From: Chryseobacterium paludis
GTDB lineage: Bacteria > Bacteroidota > Bacteroidia > Flavobacteriales > Weeksellaceae
Direction: 5' to 3'
DNA: 64,000 nt
NCBI RefSeq assembly: GCF_025403485.1
Contig: NZ_CP099966.1
Location: 3,137,001 to 3,201,000 of the forward strand
Shown here: in pieces, positions 17,518 through 25,730 of the stretch
Position numbering within the stretch: the first letter of the stretch is position 1
How the letters are laid out: the number at the start of each line of letters is the position of its first letter
Translations under genes and position numbers: made by a program
Notes under the pieces: model-generated
Databases searched by the model: none
The model's input: the letters and a program-made list of their open reading frames with translations, nothing else
What the model was told of the DNA's origin: nothing

Positions 17518-17967
17518 TTAATCATCAATTCGGCTAAAATTTCCATTTTTGTCAAATTTCAGATCAACACCATTTGAAAGCTCGGTCTTATAAGACCATC
17601 TTTCTTTTTCAATTTTTACGATATAGGTATTTGGAAAGCTTTTGGCTACATAGTTTCTTATAGATACAGGAATGAATCCGTAAGGAAGCTTTTGATGTTC
17701 ACCATTTACTTCTTTCCAGTTTCCTTTACTATCAAATTCTATTTTTGTTCCGGTAGACAAATATACTTTATACTCATCCACACCATATATTTCACGGTCT
17801 TCAACAACCGAACCAACAGCAACTCCTTTAAAATTAGCAGCTAAAAAAGTCTTGGCTGTTTTCGGTAATTGGTTTTGGTTAATTGCCCGATCTTGTGCAA
17901 ACAAGAAGCTGGCTGCAAACAAGAAAATAAAAGTAATTACGCTGGTGATCTTTTTTAAATTTTTCAT
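17518..17967 (-). CDS. Exported PepSY-like protein
   Basis: A 149-residue protein with a signal peptide ending near SFLFAQ (residue about 24). Two PepSY-like repeats follow, each ending in a segment of the kind LKFDKNGNF or IEFDSKGNW. The start at 17967 gives a normal signal peptide; the open frame extends 11 codons further. PepSY-like proteins are periplasmic and often adjoin two-component systems in Bacteroidota. Here it heads the apparent operon PepSY, small PepSY, regulator, kinase, so it may act as a ligand-binding accessory or as the main output. That is inference. Confidence 0.82.
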   Translation of the reverse strand: MKNLKKITSVITFIFLFAASFLFAQDRAINQNQLPKTAKTFLAANFKGVAVGSVVEDREIYGVDEYKVYLSTGTKIEFDSKGNWKEVNGEHQKLPYGFIPVSIRNYVAKSFPNTYIVKIEKERWSYKTELSNGVDLKFDKNGNFSRIDD

Positions 17968-18051
17968 AATATAAAATTTTTGTTCATTATTATGAGACAA
18001 AATTCTATATTAATTTAGGAAAGAATTAGGAAAAAAATCCAAAAGCAGTTT

Positions 18052-18747
18052 TTATAGATATTCCTTAATCTGAAGAAGGTGTTTGATTGATTTCAATCCT
18101 TCTTCCTTTCTATTCTCATTCAGTGCATCAAAGAAAATAACATCTATTCCAAAATTTTGTGACCCAACTACATCTGCAATCCAGTCATCACCAATCAAAA
18201 CACTTTCCTCTTTATGAGCATTTGAAAGACCTAAAGAATATTCAAAAATTTTAGGATTAGGTTTTCTTACTCCTACAGCATCTGCACTGGTAATCGTTTT
18301 GAAGTAGCCATCAATTCCTGAAAGGATACATTTTCTTTCCGTTACTTCTTTAAAACCATTCGAAATGATGTGTAATGTATAATTTTTAGATTTCAGGTAA
18401 TCCAGAATATATATTACACCTTCTACCAATTCATTATGATTGAGGATATTATCCAAAAAGTGTTCTTCAAAATAATCGGACAACTCCTCATTCTCTATCC
18501 CAAAATGTTTAAAGGTATCATAAAAACGGTGTTTTCTAAGATATTCTTTATCAATAAGACCGTCTCTTATTTTCTCCCAAAGACTTTCGTTAATATTATG
18601 ATAAATCATATGGAATTCCTCAAAATCAATATTATAATTAAGAGTTATTTCCTGCTTATCAAAAAGGTCTTTAATGGTACGGTGAGCGTTCTTGCGATGA
18701 TCCCAGAGCGTATTGTCCAGGTCAAAAAAAATGTGCTGAATTTTCAT
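18052..18747 (-). CDS. HAD-family nucleotidase, YjjG-like
   Basis: A 231-residue HAD phosphatase. Motif I is FFDLDNTLWDH at about residues 6-16 with the nucleophile and acid Asp pair, motif II is HIISNG, and motif III/IV is GDDWIADVVG. The family includes the noncanonical pyrimidine nucleotidase YjjG, which hydrolyses nucleoside monophosphates. The start at 18747 is preferred over an in-frame Met at 18756 because a -7 element occupies 18754-18761, making the upstream Met part of the promoter and the mRNA practically leaderless. Confidence 0.85.
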   Translation of the reverse strand: MKIQHIFFDLDNTLWDHRKNAHRTIKDLFDKQEITLNYNIDFEEFHMIYHNINESLWEKIRDGLIDKEYLRKHRFYDTFKHFGIENEELSDYFEEHFLDNILNHNELVEGVIYILDYLKSKNYTLHIISNGFKEVTERKCILSGIDGYFKTITSADAVGVRKPNPKIFEYSLGLSNAHKEESVLIGDDWIADVVGSQNFGIDVIFFDALNENRKEEGLKSIKHLLQIKEYL

Positions 18748-18753
18748 ACAGCA

Positions 18754-18761
18754 CAAAATTA
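18754..18761 (-). promoter_or_regulatory. Promoter -7 element placed for a leaderless mRNA
   Basis: On the minus strand TAATTTTG ends only six bases before the ATG at 18747. Bacteroidota transcription starts about 4-7 bases after this element, so the transcript would begin at or beside the start codon. This also excludes the alternative upstream Met. Confidence 0.5.
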
Positions 18762-18767
18762 ATAATT

Positions 18768-18902
18768 TTAATTCTTGGAAATCGAATAATTCTTATTCTT
18801 AATCTTAGCTATTTCAAGATTTTTTGAAAAGCTGAGTAAAAAATCAACAGTTTGTTTTTTAGGTTTCAAAGTTTTCACTTTTAAGGAATCATTTTTTTTC
18901 AT
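18768..18902 (-). CDS. 44-residue basic protein downstream of the sigma factor
   Basis: An intact small ORF of 44 codons, opening MKKNDSLKVKTLKPKKQTVD and ending SISKN. It is Lys/Ser/Asn-rich with a short hydrophobic patch DFLLSFSKN in the middle. It starts 44 bases after the sigma factor stop on the same strand and ends just before the promoter of the YjjG-like gene, neatly filling the gap. Codon use looks like that of its neighbours. I do not recognise it; a partner of the sigma factor is possible but unsupported. Confidence 0.6.
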   Translation of the reverse strand: MKKNDSLKVKTLKPKKQTVDFLLSFSKNLEIAKIKNKNYSISKN

Positions 18903-18946
18903 AGGCGAAACATGTTTATCCTTAAAACGGGAATTTTTAATAATTA

Positions 18947-19537
18947 TTATCTTGTTAGGATAATATTATTCTCTTCCATGATTTTTCTTAAGTTGATCAA
19001 AGCATACCGTACACGTCCCAGCGTAGTGTTAATGCTCATATCCGTGTGATCAGCAATTTCTTTAAAACTTAAGCCATCAAAAAACCTGAGTTTAATCACC
19101 TCTTGTTGATTTTGTGGTAGGAATTGAAGCATTCTCAATAAATCTTCCTGAATTTGATTAGTCACTAATTGGTCTTCAATATTTTCTGAAGGCTCCCTGA
19201 TCAGATCGAAAATAGAGTATTCATCGGTTTCAAAAGTAGTTTCTGAAACTTTGATATTTTTCGATTTTAATCTAAAGTGGTCGATAATAAGATTGTAAGC
19301 AATCCTTTTTGCCCAAAGAATAAATTTTCCTTCTTCGTTATAACGTCCTTCTTTCAACATCACAATAATTTTCATGAATGTATCCTGGAAAACATCATTT
19401 GCAAGGTCTTCATCATTAATTTTGTAAAAAATGAATGTAAACAGTTCTCTCTGATGACGATGAATAAGAGTTGATAAAGCTCCTTCGTCTCCTTTTTGGT
19501 AAAGGGAAATTAATACGCAATCCGATTTTGATTTCAT
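18947..19537 (-). CDS. ECF-type RNA polymerase sigma factor
   Basis: A 196-residue sigma-70 family protein with region 2 (DLANDVFQDTFMKI, about 43-56) and region 4 (LPQNQQEVIKLRFFDGLSFKEIA, a helix-turn-helix). No membrane anti-sigma factor with a classic zinc motif is adjacent; the following ORF is a small basic protein. Bacteroidota carry many such factors, so its regulon cannot be read from context. The start gives a standard N-terminus, MKSKSDCVLISLYQKGDEGA. Confidence 0.92.
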   Translation of the reverse strand: MKSKSDCVLISLYQKGDEGALSTLIHRHQRELFTFIFYKINDEDLANDVFQDTFMKIIVMLKEGRYNEEGKFILWAKRIAYNLIIDHFRLKSKNIKVSETTFETDEYSIFDLIREPSENIEDQLVTNQIQEDLLRMLQFLPQNQQEVIKLRFFDGLSFKEIADHTDMSINTTLGRVRYALINLRKIMEENNIILTR

Positions 19538-19734
19538 GACTTTCTTCTCAATATATATATTTGCCGACAGTTCTTCTTCCAGATATTTTATCTGGTAATA
19601 GCTGTAAATACAAAACAGTTTTTAAGAGTAAAGTCCAATCAATAAGCGGTACGTTTATTTATGGATGTAAATATAATAAATTTTTAATAACTGTTAACCT
19701 ATTATTAATATTTAGAAATATTTTTTAAAAAAAA

Positions 19735-20223
19735 CTACTTAAACATATCATGAATGAAGACAGTGGGGATATTTAATGTAAAGTTGACATTCACTCCTTT
19801 TAGCTGTTTTCCATTCAGTTCAGCGTCTCCAATAGGGAAAGCATAGCCCGCCGTTAAATCTAACAGCCCAAAAAGAGTAACTCCAACTTTCGGCGCTATA
19901 TATTTATTTGTCCCTTCAACACCGGCTAAAAAATAATAAGAGTGGTAAAAATCTACATTTTTCTCAAAATTTAGTAATACATCAGCCTGAAGTTTGGGCA
20001 TGATAGCAAATTTAGAGTCCGCTGAACCCATTAATGCAGAACCACCAATTCTGTAAATAACATCATCATTCTTCAGAAACAGTAATTTTCCACCTACTTC
20101 TCCAAAGCTTTGATTCTGGTACACGTATCCTACATTAATCATCTTATGCATGGTATATTGAGCATTTGCGTAAGTTGACAGAAAGAATATAGATATAACA
20201 CTTATTACCAATCGAAAGTTCAT
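19735..20223 (-). CDS. Exported outer-membrane-like protein of unknown function
   Basis: A 162-residue protein with a signal peptide ending TYANAQ (near residue 21). The rest alternates polar and hydrophobic residues with several glycine-aromatic strands, such as INVGYVYQNQSFGEVGG and LDLTAGYAFPIG, as in small beta-barrels. The C-terminal residue is not the classic aromatic but FK. I do not recognise the family. It stands alone between the sigma factor and metK, about 200 bases upstream of the former on the same strand. Confidence 0.65.
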   Translation of the reverse strand: MNFRLVISVISIFFLSTYANAQYTMHKMINVGYVYQNQSFGEVGGKLLFLKNDDVIYRIGGSALMGSADSKFAIMPKLQADVLLNFEKNVDFYHSYYFLAGVEGTNKYIAPKVGVTLFGLLDLTAGYAFPIGDAELNGKQLKGVNVNFTLNIPTVFIHDMFK

Positions 20224-20310
20224 CATTTCTTATTTATTTAAGGTGTAAAATTAAAAAAAACTGCTTTATCTAATGGAAGATAAAGCAGTATAAATATCTT
20301 AAAGAAAAAA

Positions 20311-21591
20311 TTAAATGCCAAATGCTGTTTTAATCTCTTCTACTTTGTCTAATTTCTCCCAGGTGAAGAATTCCAGGTCTTTTAACGTAAGCTCGTTTTT
20401 ATGCCCCTTATTGAAGGTTTTATCAGCAATATAATGTTCCTTACCCATATGTCCGTAAGAAGCTGTTTCCTGATAAATAGGATTTCTTAATTTTAAGTTT
20501 TCCTCAATAGCGTAAGGTCTCAGGTCAAAGATCTTAGAAACTTTTTTGGCCACATCTCCATCATGAAGATCAACTTTTGAAGTTCCGTATGTATTGATAT
20601 ACAATCCACAAGGTTCTGCAACACCGATAGCATAAGAAACCTGCACTAATACCTCATCAGCAACGCCAGCAGCCACAAGGTTTTTAGCAATATGTCTTGT
20701 TGCATATGCAGCACTTCTATCTACTTTTGAAGGATCTTTTCCAGAGAATGCACCACCACCGTGAGCTCCTTTTCCGCCGTAAGTATCTACAATGATCTTT
20801 CTTCCTGTAAGTCCTGTATCTCCGTGAGGCCCACCAATCACAAATTTACCTGTCGGATTGATATGATATTTGATCTGATCATTAAATAAAGCTTTAATTT
20901 CATCAGTTTGTTGAGCAACCACTCTTGGAATCAAAATACTTTTGATATCCTCACGAATTTTGTTCAACATTTCTTCTTCAGATCCAAAATCATCATGCTG
21001 CGTAGAAACAACAATAGAATCAATTCTTACCGGCTTATGATCATCAGAATATTCAATGGTAACCTGGCTTTTCGCATCAGGACGTAAATAAGTAATTTCA
21101 GTATTCTCTCTTCTTACCGCAGAAAGTTCTTTCAGGATCGTATGTGCCAAGTCTAATGCTAAAGGCATATAATTAGCCGTTTCATTGGTTGCATACCCAA
21201 ACATCATCCCCTGGTCTCCTGCACCTTGTGCATTGGCTTTACTTTCGAAAGTTTCATCCGCAACTTTTCTGTCAACACCCTGATTAATATCTGGTGACTG
21301 CTCATGAATTGCAGAGATCACTCCACAAGAATCTCCGTTGAACATATATTCACCTTTTGTATAACCAATACCATTGATAACCTCTCTGGCAATAGTCTGA
21401 ACATCAAGATAAGCATCTGACTTAACTTCTCCTGCCAATACTACCTGCCCAGTTGTAACAAGGGTTTCACAAGCTACTTTTGAATTTTTATCGTATGCTA
21501 AAAAATGATCAATTAAAGCGTCAGAAATCTGATCAGCAATTTTATCAGGATGTCCTTCTGAAACTGATTCAGATGTAAATAAATAAGACAT
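20311..21591 (-). CDS. metK: S-adenosylmethionine synthetase
   Basis: A 426-residue enzyme that makes SAM from methionine and ATP. It begins [21 protein letters not shown], the hallmark N-terminus with the catalytic His in GHPDK, contains [12 protein letters not shown], and has [13 protein letters not shown] and [16 protein letters not shown] for substrate and phosphate binding. It is cytosolic and tetrameric in known members. It is a single-gene unit: a SAM-II riboswitch and a well-formed promoter lie directly upstream, indicating feedback control by its own product. Confidence 0.98.
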   Translation of the reverse strand: MSYLFTSESVSEGHPDKIADQISDALIDHFLAYDKNSKVACETLVTTGQVVLAGEVKSDAYLDVQTIAREVINGIGYTKGEYMFNGDSCGVISAIHEQSPDINQGVDRKVADETFESKANAQGAGDQGMMFGYATNETANYMPLALDLAHTILKELSAVRRENTEITYLRPDAKSQVTIEYSDDHKPVRIDSIVVSTQHDDFGSEEEMLNKIREDIKSILIPRVVAQQTDEIKALFNDQIKYHINPTGKFVIGGPHGDTGLTGRKIIVDTYGGKGAHGGGAFSGKDPSKVDRSAAYATRHIAKNLVAAGVADEVLVQVSYAIGVAEPCGLYINTYGTSKVDLHDGDVAKKVSKIFDLRPYAIEENLKLRNPIYQETASYGHMGKEHYIADKTFNKGHKNELTLKDLEFFTWEKLDKVEEIKTAFGI

Positions 21592-21664
21592 ATTATTCTT
21601 TGTTTTATTAGATTAAAATTTGAGGAATAATGAGAATAATTGCCTTGAAAGCTCAAAAAGGAAT

Positions 21665-21717
21665 ACTGTTTTAGCTTTTTTTTATAGAGGTTGCAATCAG
21701 GTCAAATTTTTCCTCGT
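21665..21717 (-). ncRNA. SAM-II riboswitch upstream of metK
   Basis: Minus-strand leader with the SAM-II pseudoknot pattern. P1 is GAGG (21715-21712) with CCTC (21690-21687). Its loop reads ATTTGACCTGATTGCAA, then an A-rich linker, then GCTAAAACAG, which pairs back with CTGATTGC as in known SAM-II RNAs. From memory the conserved pieces match the alpha-proteobacterial metX example: AUUU-ACC, AUUGCAA and GCUAAA, while the outer pairs differ in a compensating way. It ends about 75 bases before the metK start. Confidence 0.85.
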
Positions 21718-21730
21718 TCGTAAACGTCTG

Positions 21731-21760
21731 CAAAGTTAAGTACTATTTTTTAATACTCAA
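21731..21760 (-). promoter_or_regulatory. metK promoter with both -33 and -7 elements
   Basis: Minus strand TTTTG (TTG at 21760-21758), a 19-base spacer and TAACTTTG (21738-21731) match the Bacteroidota consensus. The predicted start of transcription, near 21725, is just before the SAM-II element. Confidence 0.75.
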
Positions 21761-21823
21761 AACTTTTAAGAAATAATTATAATTTTCTTGAAATTAGGAA
21801 TTTATCCCGCTCAGAATTAAAAA

Positions 21824-22774
21824 CTATTGTGGTTTTATGCTTACGAAATCTTTTGGATTTTCATTGTAATTTAGCCTTTCTTTCAAAGAAGTCTGTATTG
21901 AAGAAGATAATTCGTCAATAATTTTCTGTTTGAAGGTTGGCTTATAATAGATAATACTTATTTCTCTGTAAGGGAAGGGTTTTTTAAATCTGAAAACTTT
22001 ACTTTTCTGTTCGTCAGAAAGCTGACTTAAAGCCAGTTCTGGTAAGATACTGATTCCTCCAACCTTATCAACCATATGAACTAAAGTTTGAATATTCGAA
22101 GCTAAGAAGTCTAAATTCTTAGGTTTCAATGTATTCTCTTTTAAATGACAAATATTTTCAAATTGATTTCTCAAACAGTTTCCTTCTTCTAAAAGCCATA
22201 CTTTTTCAACATTCAACTCTTCAGGAATGATATAAGAATTCTTTTTGTTAGCCTGTGTATCTGAACTGTAGATCATCAATTCTTCGTTGAATAAGAAATC
22301 CTGATAAAATTCGTCCGCTGTATCATATGGCGTTGAAATAATTCCAGCATCTAGCTCACCAGCTTTTAAAGCCTTGATAATACTATCTGTTGTCATTTCT
22401 TTTACATTCATCTGAATTTTTGGATTTTCATCCAAGAATTTGAAGATCTCACTTGGTAAAATAAAAGAAGAAACGGTAGGGATAATTCCAAGATTAATGG
22501 TACCTCCTAAAATGTTATTTAAAAGGTTAGCCTTATTCCTCAGCTCATTGACAGATTCTATAATTACCTTCGCCTGATCAATGATTTGAAGTCCCACATC
22601 TGTTGTACGGATCGGGTGTGTAGTTCTATCAAACACCTTTACATCCAGTTCATCCTCAAATTTCTGTATCATCGCACTTAGTGTAGGTTGCGTAATGAAG
22701 CATGCTTGAGCTGCTTTTCCAAAATGTTTGTACTTATCTACAGCGATAAGATACTCCAATTGCTGAATGTTCAT
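21824..22774 (-). CDS. oxyR: LysR-family peroxide sensor
   Basis: A 316-residue LysR regulator with an N-terminal winged helix-turn-helix (MNIQQLEYLIAVDKYKHFGK, QPTLSAMIQKFE) and a substrate-binding-like domain. The redox pair is intact: Cys200 and Cys209 in EEGNCLRNQFENIC, with the same nine-residue spacing as Cys199/Cys208 of E. coli OxyR. It diverges from the catalase gene with a 120-base shared spacer. Oxidation by hydrogen peroxide would form the disulfide and switch on katA. The next gene on the same strand, metK, has its own promoter. Confidence 0.95.
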   Translation of the reverse strand: MNIQQLEYLIAVDKYKHFGKAAQACFITQPTLSAMIQKFEDELDVKVFDRTTHPIRTTDVGLQIIDQAKVIIESVNELRNKANLLNNILGGTINLGIIPTVSSFILPSEIFKFLDENPKIQMNVKEMTTDSIIKALKAGELDAGIISTPYDTADEFYQDFLFNEELMIYSSDTQANKKNSYIIPEELNVEKVWLLEEGNCLRNQFENICHLKENTLKPKNLDFLASNIQTLVHMVDKVGGISILPELALSQLSDEQKSKVFRFKKPFPYREISIIYYKPTFKQKIIDELSSSIQTSLKERLNYNENPKDFVSIKPQ

Positions 22775-22788
22775 CTGATTAATATTAT

Positions 22789-22803
22789 CTATTACAAAGA
22801 TAT
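22789..22803. promoter_or_regulatory. Possible partial OxyR site between oxyR and katA
   Basis: CTAT, seven bases, ATAT resembles the middle half of the OxyR pattern of ATAG/CTAT boxes spaced eleven bases apart. The outer boxes are poor, so this is a weak call that rests on its location. Confidence 0.25.
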
Positions 22804-22836
22804 GATGTTTTTGCTATAAGCAATTAAAAATTCAAG

Positions 22837-22844
22837 TAAATTTG
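22837..22844 (+). promoter_or_regulatory. Promoter -7 element for katA
   Basis: TAAATTTG fits TAnnTTTG, 50 bases before the start codon. A TTG lies at 22811-22813, a spacing of 23 bases that is longer than usual, which would suit an activator-dependent promoter. Confidence 0.55.
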
Positions 22845-22894
22845 ATAATTATTACACCCAAAACGACACAATAAATAAATCAAATCTTAACTAT

Positions 22895-24382
22895 ATGGAT
22901 TCAAAAAAATTAACATTAAGCAGTGGTGCGCCATATTTTGAGCATCAGGATTCTCAGACTGTAGGTCCAAGAGGTCCGGTTTTATTGCAGGATTTTATAC
23001 TTCAGGAAAATTTAGCACATTTTGTAAGAGAAAGAATCCCTGAAAGAATTGTTCATGCCAAAGGAAGTGGCGCCTATGGAACTCTTACTGTAACACATGA
23101 CATTAGTAAATATACCAAAGCTAAATTGTTTTCAAAAGTGGGAAATTCTTGCAGGATGTTTGCAAGATTCTCGACGGTAGGTGGTGAAAAAGGAAGTGCA
23201 GATACAGCAAGAGACCCAAGAGGTTTTGCTCTAAAATTCTATACTGAAGATGGGAATTGGGATCTGGTAGGTAATAATACTCCCGTATTTTTTATTAAGG
23301 ATGCAAAAAAATTTCCAGACTTCATTCACACTCAAAAAAGAGTTCCAAAAACCAATTTGAAAAGCGCAACGATGATGTGGGATTTCTGGAGTCTGAATCC
23401 TGAATCACTTCACCAGGTTCTTATTTTAATGTCTGATAGAGGAACTCCTCATGGTTATAGACATATGCATGGTTTTGGTTCTCACACTTTTTCGATGATC
23501 AATGAGAACAATGAAAGAGTATGGGTGAAATTTCATTTTAAAACAAAGCAGGGAATCAAAAACTTCAATAATGAAGAAGCGGTTAAGCTTTCGGGCGAAA
23601 ATCCTGATTTCGCGCAGGAAGATCTTTGTAATGCTATTGAAAATGGAGATTTCCCAAAATGGACCATGTATATTCAGGTGATGACTGAAGAACAGGCTAA
23701 AGATTTCCGATGGAATCCTTTTGATGTCACTAAAGTCTGGTTCCAGGGAGACTTTCCGTTAATTGAAGTAGGAGAAATGGAATTAAATGAAGTTCCTGTT
23801 AACTATTTTGCCCATGTAGAGCAATCTACTTTTTCTCCAAGCAACCTGATCAATGGAATCAGTTTTTCTCCGGATAAAATGTTGCAAGGAAGACTGTTCT
23901 CTTATCCTGATGCACACCGATACAGAGTGGGAGTAAATGCCCATCAGCTGGAAGTGAACCGATGTCCTTTTGCTACTCATAATTACCAAAGAGATGGTTA
24001 CATGGCAGATTCTAAAGATTATGGAGATAAGCCTAACTATCACCCTAACAGTTTTGATGATATTAAACCAGATGCAGCCTATAAAAATTATGAATATGAA
24101 TTAGACAGTGCACATGTTGCCAGTTATAATAGAAATGAAAATGATGATGATCATTATACCCAACCGGGGCTTCTTTATACAAAAGCCATGAACAATGAAG
24201 ACAGAGAACATCTTATTCATAATATCGTTGGAAGCATGAAAGGAATAGATGGACCAAAGAAAGATGAGATTATAAATCGTCAATTATGTCATTTTTTTAG
24301 AGCTAATATAGAACTTGGCATGAAAGTAGCATCACAACTAAATATCAATATTGATAGCAATATGATGAATCATATTAAATAG
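22895..24382 (+). CDS. katA: Monofunctional haem catalase
   Basis: A 495-residue small-subunit (clade 3 type) catalase, which dismutates hydrogen peroxide. The catalytic His is in RIVHAKGSGAYG (about residue 55), the haem-ligand Tyr in RLFSYPDAHRYR (about 340), and the NADPH-region residues follow. No N-terminal export signal is visible, so it is cytosolic. It is transcribed divergently from oxyR and followed by a terminator, a single-gene unit under probable OxyR control. Confidence 0.97.
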   Translation: MDSKKLTLSSGAPYFEHQDSQTVGPRGPVLLQDFILQENLAHFVRERIPERIVHAKGSGAYGTLTVTHDISKYTKAKLFSKVGNSCRMFARFSTVGGEKGSADTARDPRGFALKFYTEDGNWDLVGNNTPVFFIKDAKKFPDFIHTQKRVPKTNLKSATMMWDFWSLNPESLHQVLILMSDRGTPHGYRHMHGFGSHTFSMINENNERVWVKFHFKTKQGIKNFNNEEAVKLSGENPDFAQEDLCNAIENGDFPKWTMYIQVMTEEQAKDFRWNPFDVTKVWFQGDFPLIEVGEMELNEVPVNYFAHVEQSTFSPSNLINGISFSPDKMLQGRLFSYPDAHRYRVGVNAHQLEVNRCPFATHNYQRDGYMADSKDYGDKPNYHPNSFDDIKPDAAYKNYEYELDSAHVASYNRNENDDDHYTQPGLLYTKAMNNEDREHLIHNIVGSMKGIDGPKKDEIINRQLCHFFRANIELGMKVASQLNINIDSNMMNHIK

Positions 24383-24406
24383 TCATACTAAACAATATTT
24401 CAACAT

Positions 24407-24442
24407 AAAAGGAAAAAATATCAATTTTTTTTCCTTTTTTTT
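24407..24442 (+). terminator. Intrinsic terminator of katA
   Basis: An A/G-rich left arm AAAAGGAAAAAA pairs with the T-rich right arm TTTTTTTTCCTTTT. It lies 25 bases after the katA stop. The stem is mostly A-T, so moderate strength is likely. Confidence 0.55.
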
Positions 24443-24488
24443 GTAAAAAAATTATAATTTGCAGGCGATACTATTTTAAAGTGGAAAA

Positions 24489-25256
24489 ATGAGTTACGAG
24501 AATATTTTATTAAAAAAAGAAGATAAATTAGCTATTATTACAATAAACAGACCTGAAAGTCTTAATGCCTTAAATGCTAAAACAATTCAAGAAATAAGTA
24601 CAGCTTTAGACGAACTAGATTCGGACAATTCTTGTAGGGTAGTTATTCTTACAGGAAGTGGAGAAAAATCTTTTGTTGCTGGAGCTGACATAAAAGAATT
24701 CAGCGATTTTGGACAGGAAAGAGCTGAAGAATTAGCTAAAAATGGTCAGAATTCTCTTTTTAACAAAATAGAAAACTTATCTAAACCTGTAATTGCAGCC
24801 GTAAATGGTTTTGCTTTAGGCGGTGGTTTAGAGCTTGCTATGGCGTGCCATATCAGATATGCATCGGAAAATGCCAGATTGGGGCTTCCAGAAGTAACGT
24901 TGGGATTAATTCCAGGTTACGGGGGCACACAAAGACTTCCAAAGCTTGTCGGAAAAGGCCTTGCCAATGAAATTATCTTCTCTGCTAAAATGATTCCTGC
25001 TCAACGAGCAAAGGAAATTGGATTAGTAAATGAAGTATATCCTATTGAAGATTTATTAACAAAAACAAAAGAATTAGCTAACATTATTGCCTTTAATTCA
25101 CCAATGGCAATATCGAAAGCTATTCATGCTGTAAATCTATCGGATACTGATAAAGGTTTTGAAACCGAAATTAAATATTTTGGCGAGCTTTTTGAACTAG
25201 CTGATAAACAAGAAGGTGTTGCTGCTTTTATGGAAAAAAGAAAGCCCAACTTCTAA
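24489..25256 (+). CDS. Enoyl-CoA hydratase/isomerase (crotonase family)
   Basis: A 255-residue crotonase, normal length. The oxyanion-hole segments are AGADIKEFSD and AVNGFALGGGLELA, and the catalytic glutamates lie in ALGGGLELAMAC and LPEVTLGLIPGYGGTQRL. It would hydrate trans-2-enoyl-CoA in beta-oxidation or related routes. No other fatty acid genes adjoin it, so the acyl chain preference is open. It heads a same-strand series with the dCMP deaminase (46-base gap), xerD and the Nudix gene. Confidence 0.92.
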   Translation: MSYENILLKKEDKLAIITINRPESLNALNAKTIQEISTALDELDSDNSCRVVILTGSGEKSFVAGADIKEFSDFGQERAEELAKNGQNSLFNKIENLSKPVIAAVNGFALGGGLELAMACHIRYASENARLGLPEVTLGLIPGYGGTQRLPKLVGKGLANEIIFSAKMIPAQRAKEIGLVNEVYPIEDLLTKTKELANIIAFNSPMAISKAIHAVNLSDTDKGFETEIKYFGELFELADKQEGVAAFMEKRKPNF

Positions 25257-25302
25257 AAAAAATTATTACTACAAATTATTTCGAAAAAACCAATGCAGCG
25301 GT

Positions 25303-25725
25303 ATGAATAAGTTTGATAAAGCTTATCTAAAAATGGCTCAGGAATGGGCGAAACTTTCCTACTGTGAGAGAAAACAGGTAGGAGCTCTTATCGTAAAAGA
25401 TAGGATGATTATTTCAGATGGTTACAACGGAACTCCTTCGGGATTCGAAAATTGCTGTGAAGATGCGGATGGAAAAACACACTGGTATGTATTGCATGCA
25501 GAAGCTAACGCTATATTAAAATTAGCAGCTTCTACTCAATCTGCAAAAGGAGCAACGTTATATTTAACGCTTTCTCCATGTAAGGAATGCAGTAAATTAA
25601 TTTTACAGGCAGGAATTACAAGACTAGTGTATATTAATGAATATTCGGATGACGACGGGATATCATTCTTGAGAAACCATAATATTGAAATAGAACAAAT
25701 TTCTGATTGTGAACTAAAAAAATAA
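25303..25725 (+). CDS. Deoxycytidylate (dCMP) deaminase
   Basis: A 140-residue zinc deaminase that converts dCMP to dUMP for thymidylate synthesis. The active-site His-Ala-Glu is in VLHAEANAI and the cysteine pair in SPCKECSKLI; an additional CC/H site, NCCEDADGKTHW, is typical. The start at 25303 (MNKFDKAYLKMA) was chosen because the longer frame would overlap the upstream hydratase gene and has no family-like sequence. Six bases separate it from xerD. Confidence 0.93.
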   Translation: MNKFDKAYLKMAQEWAKLSYCERKQVGALIVKDRMIISDGYNGTPSGFENCCEDADGKTHWYVLHAEANAILKLAASTQSAKGATLYLTLSPCKECSKLILQAGITRLVYINEYSDDDGISFLRNHNIEIEQISDCELKK

Positions 25726-25730
25726 CACAA

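Noticed and set aside
18748..18756. Upstream Met (MCC) as start of the YjjG-like gene
   Set aside because: It falls within the -7 promoter element.
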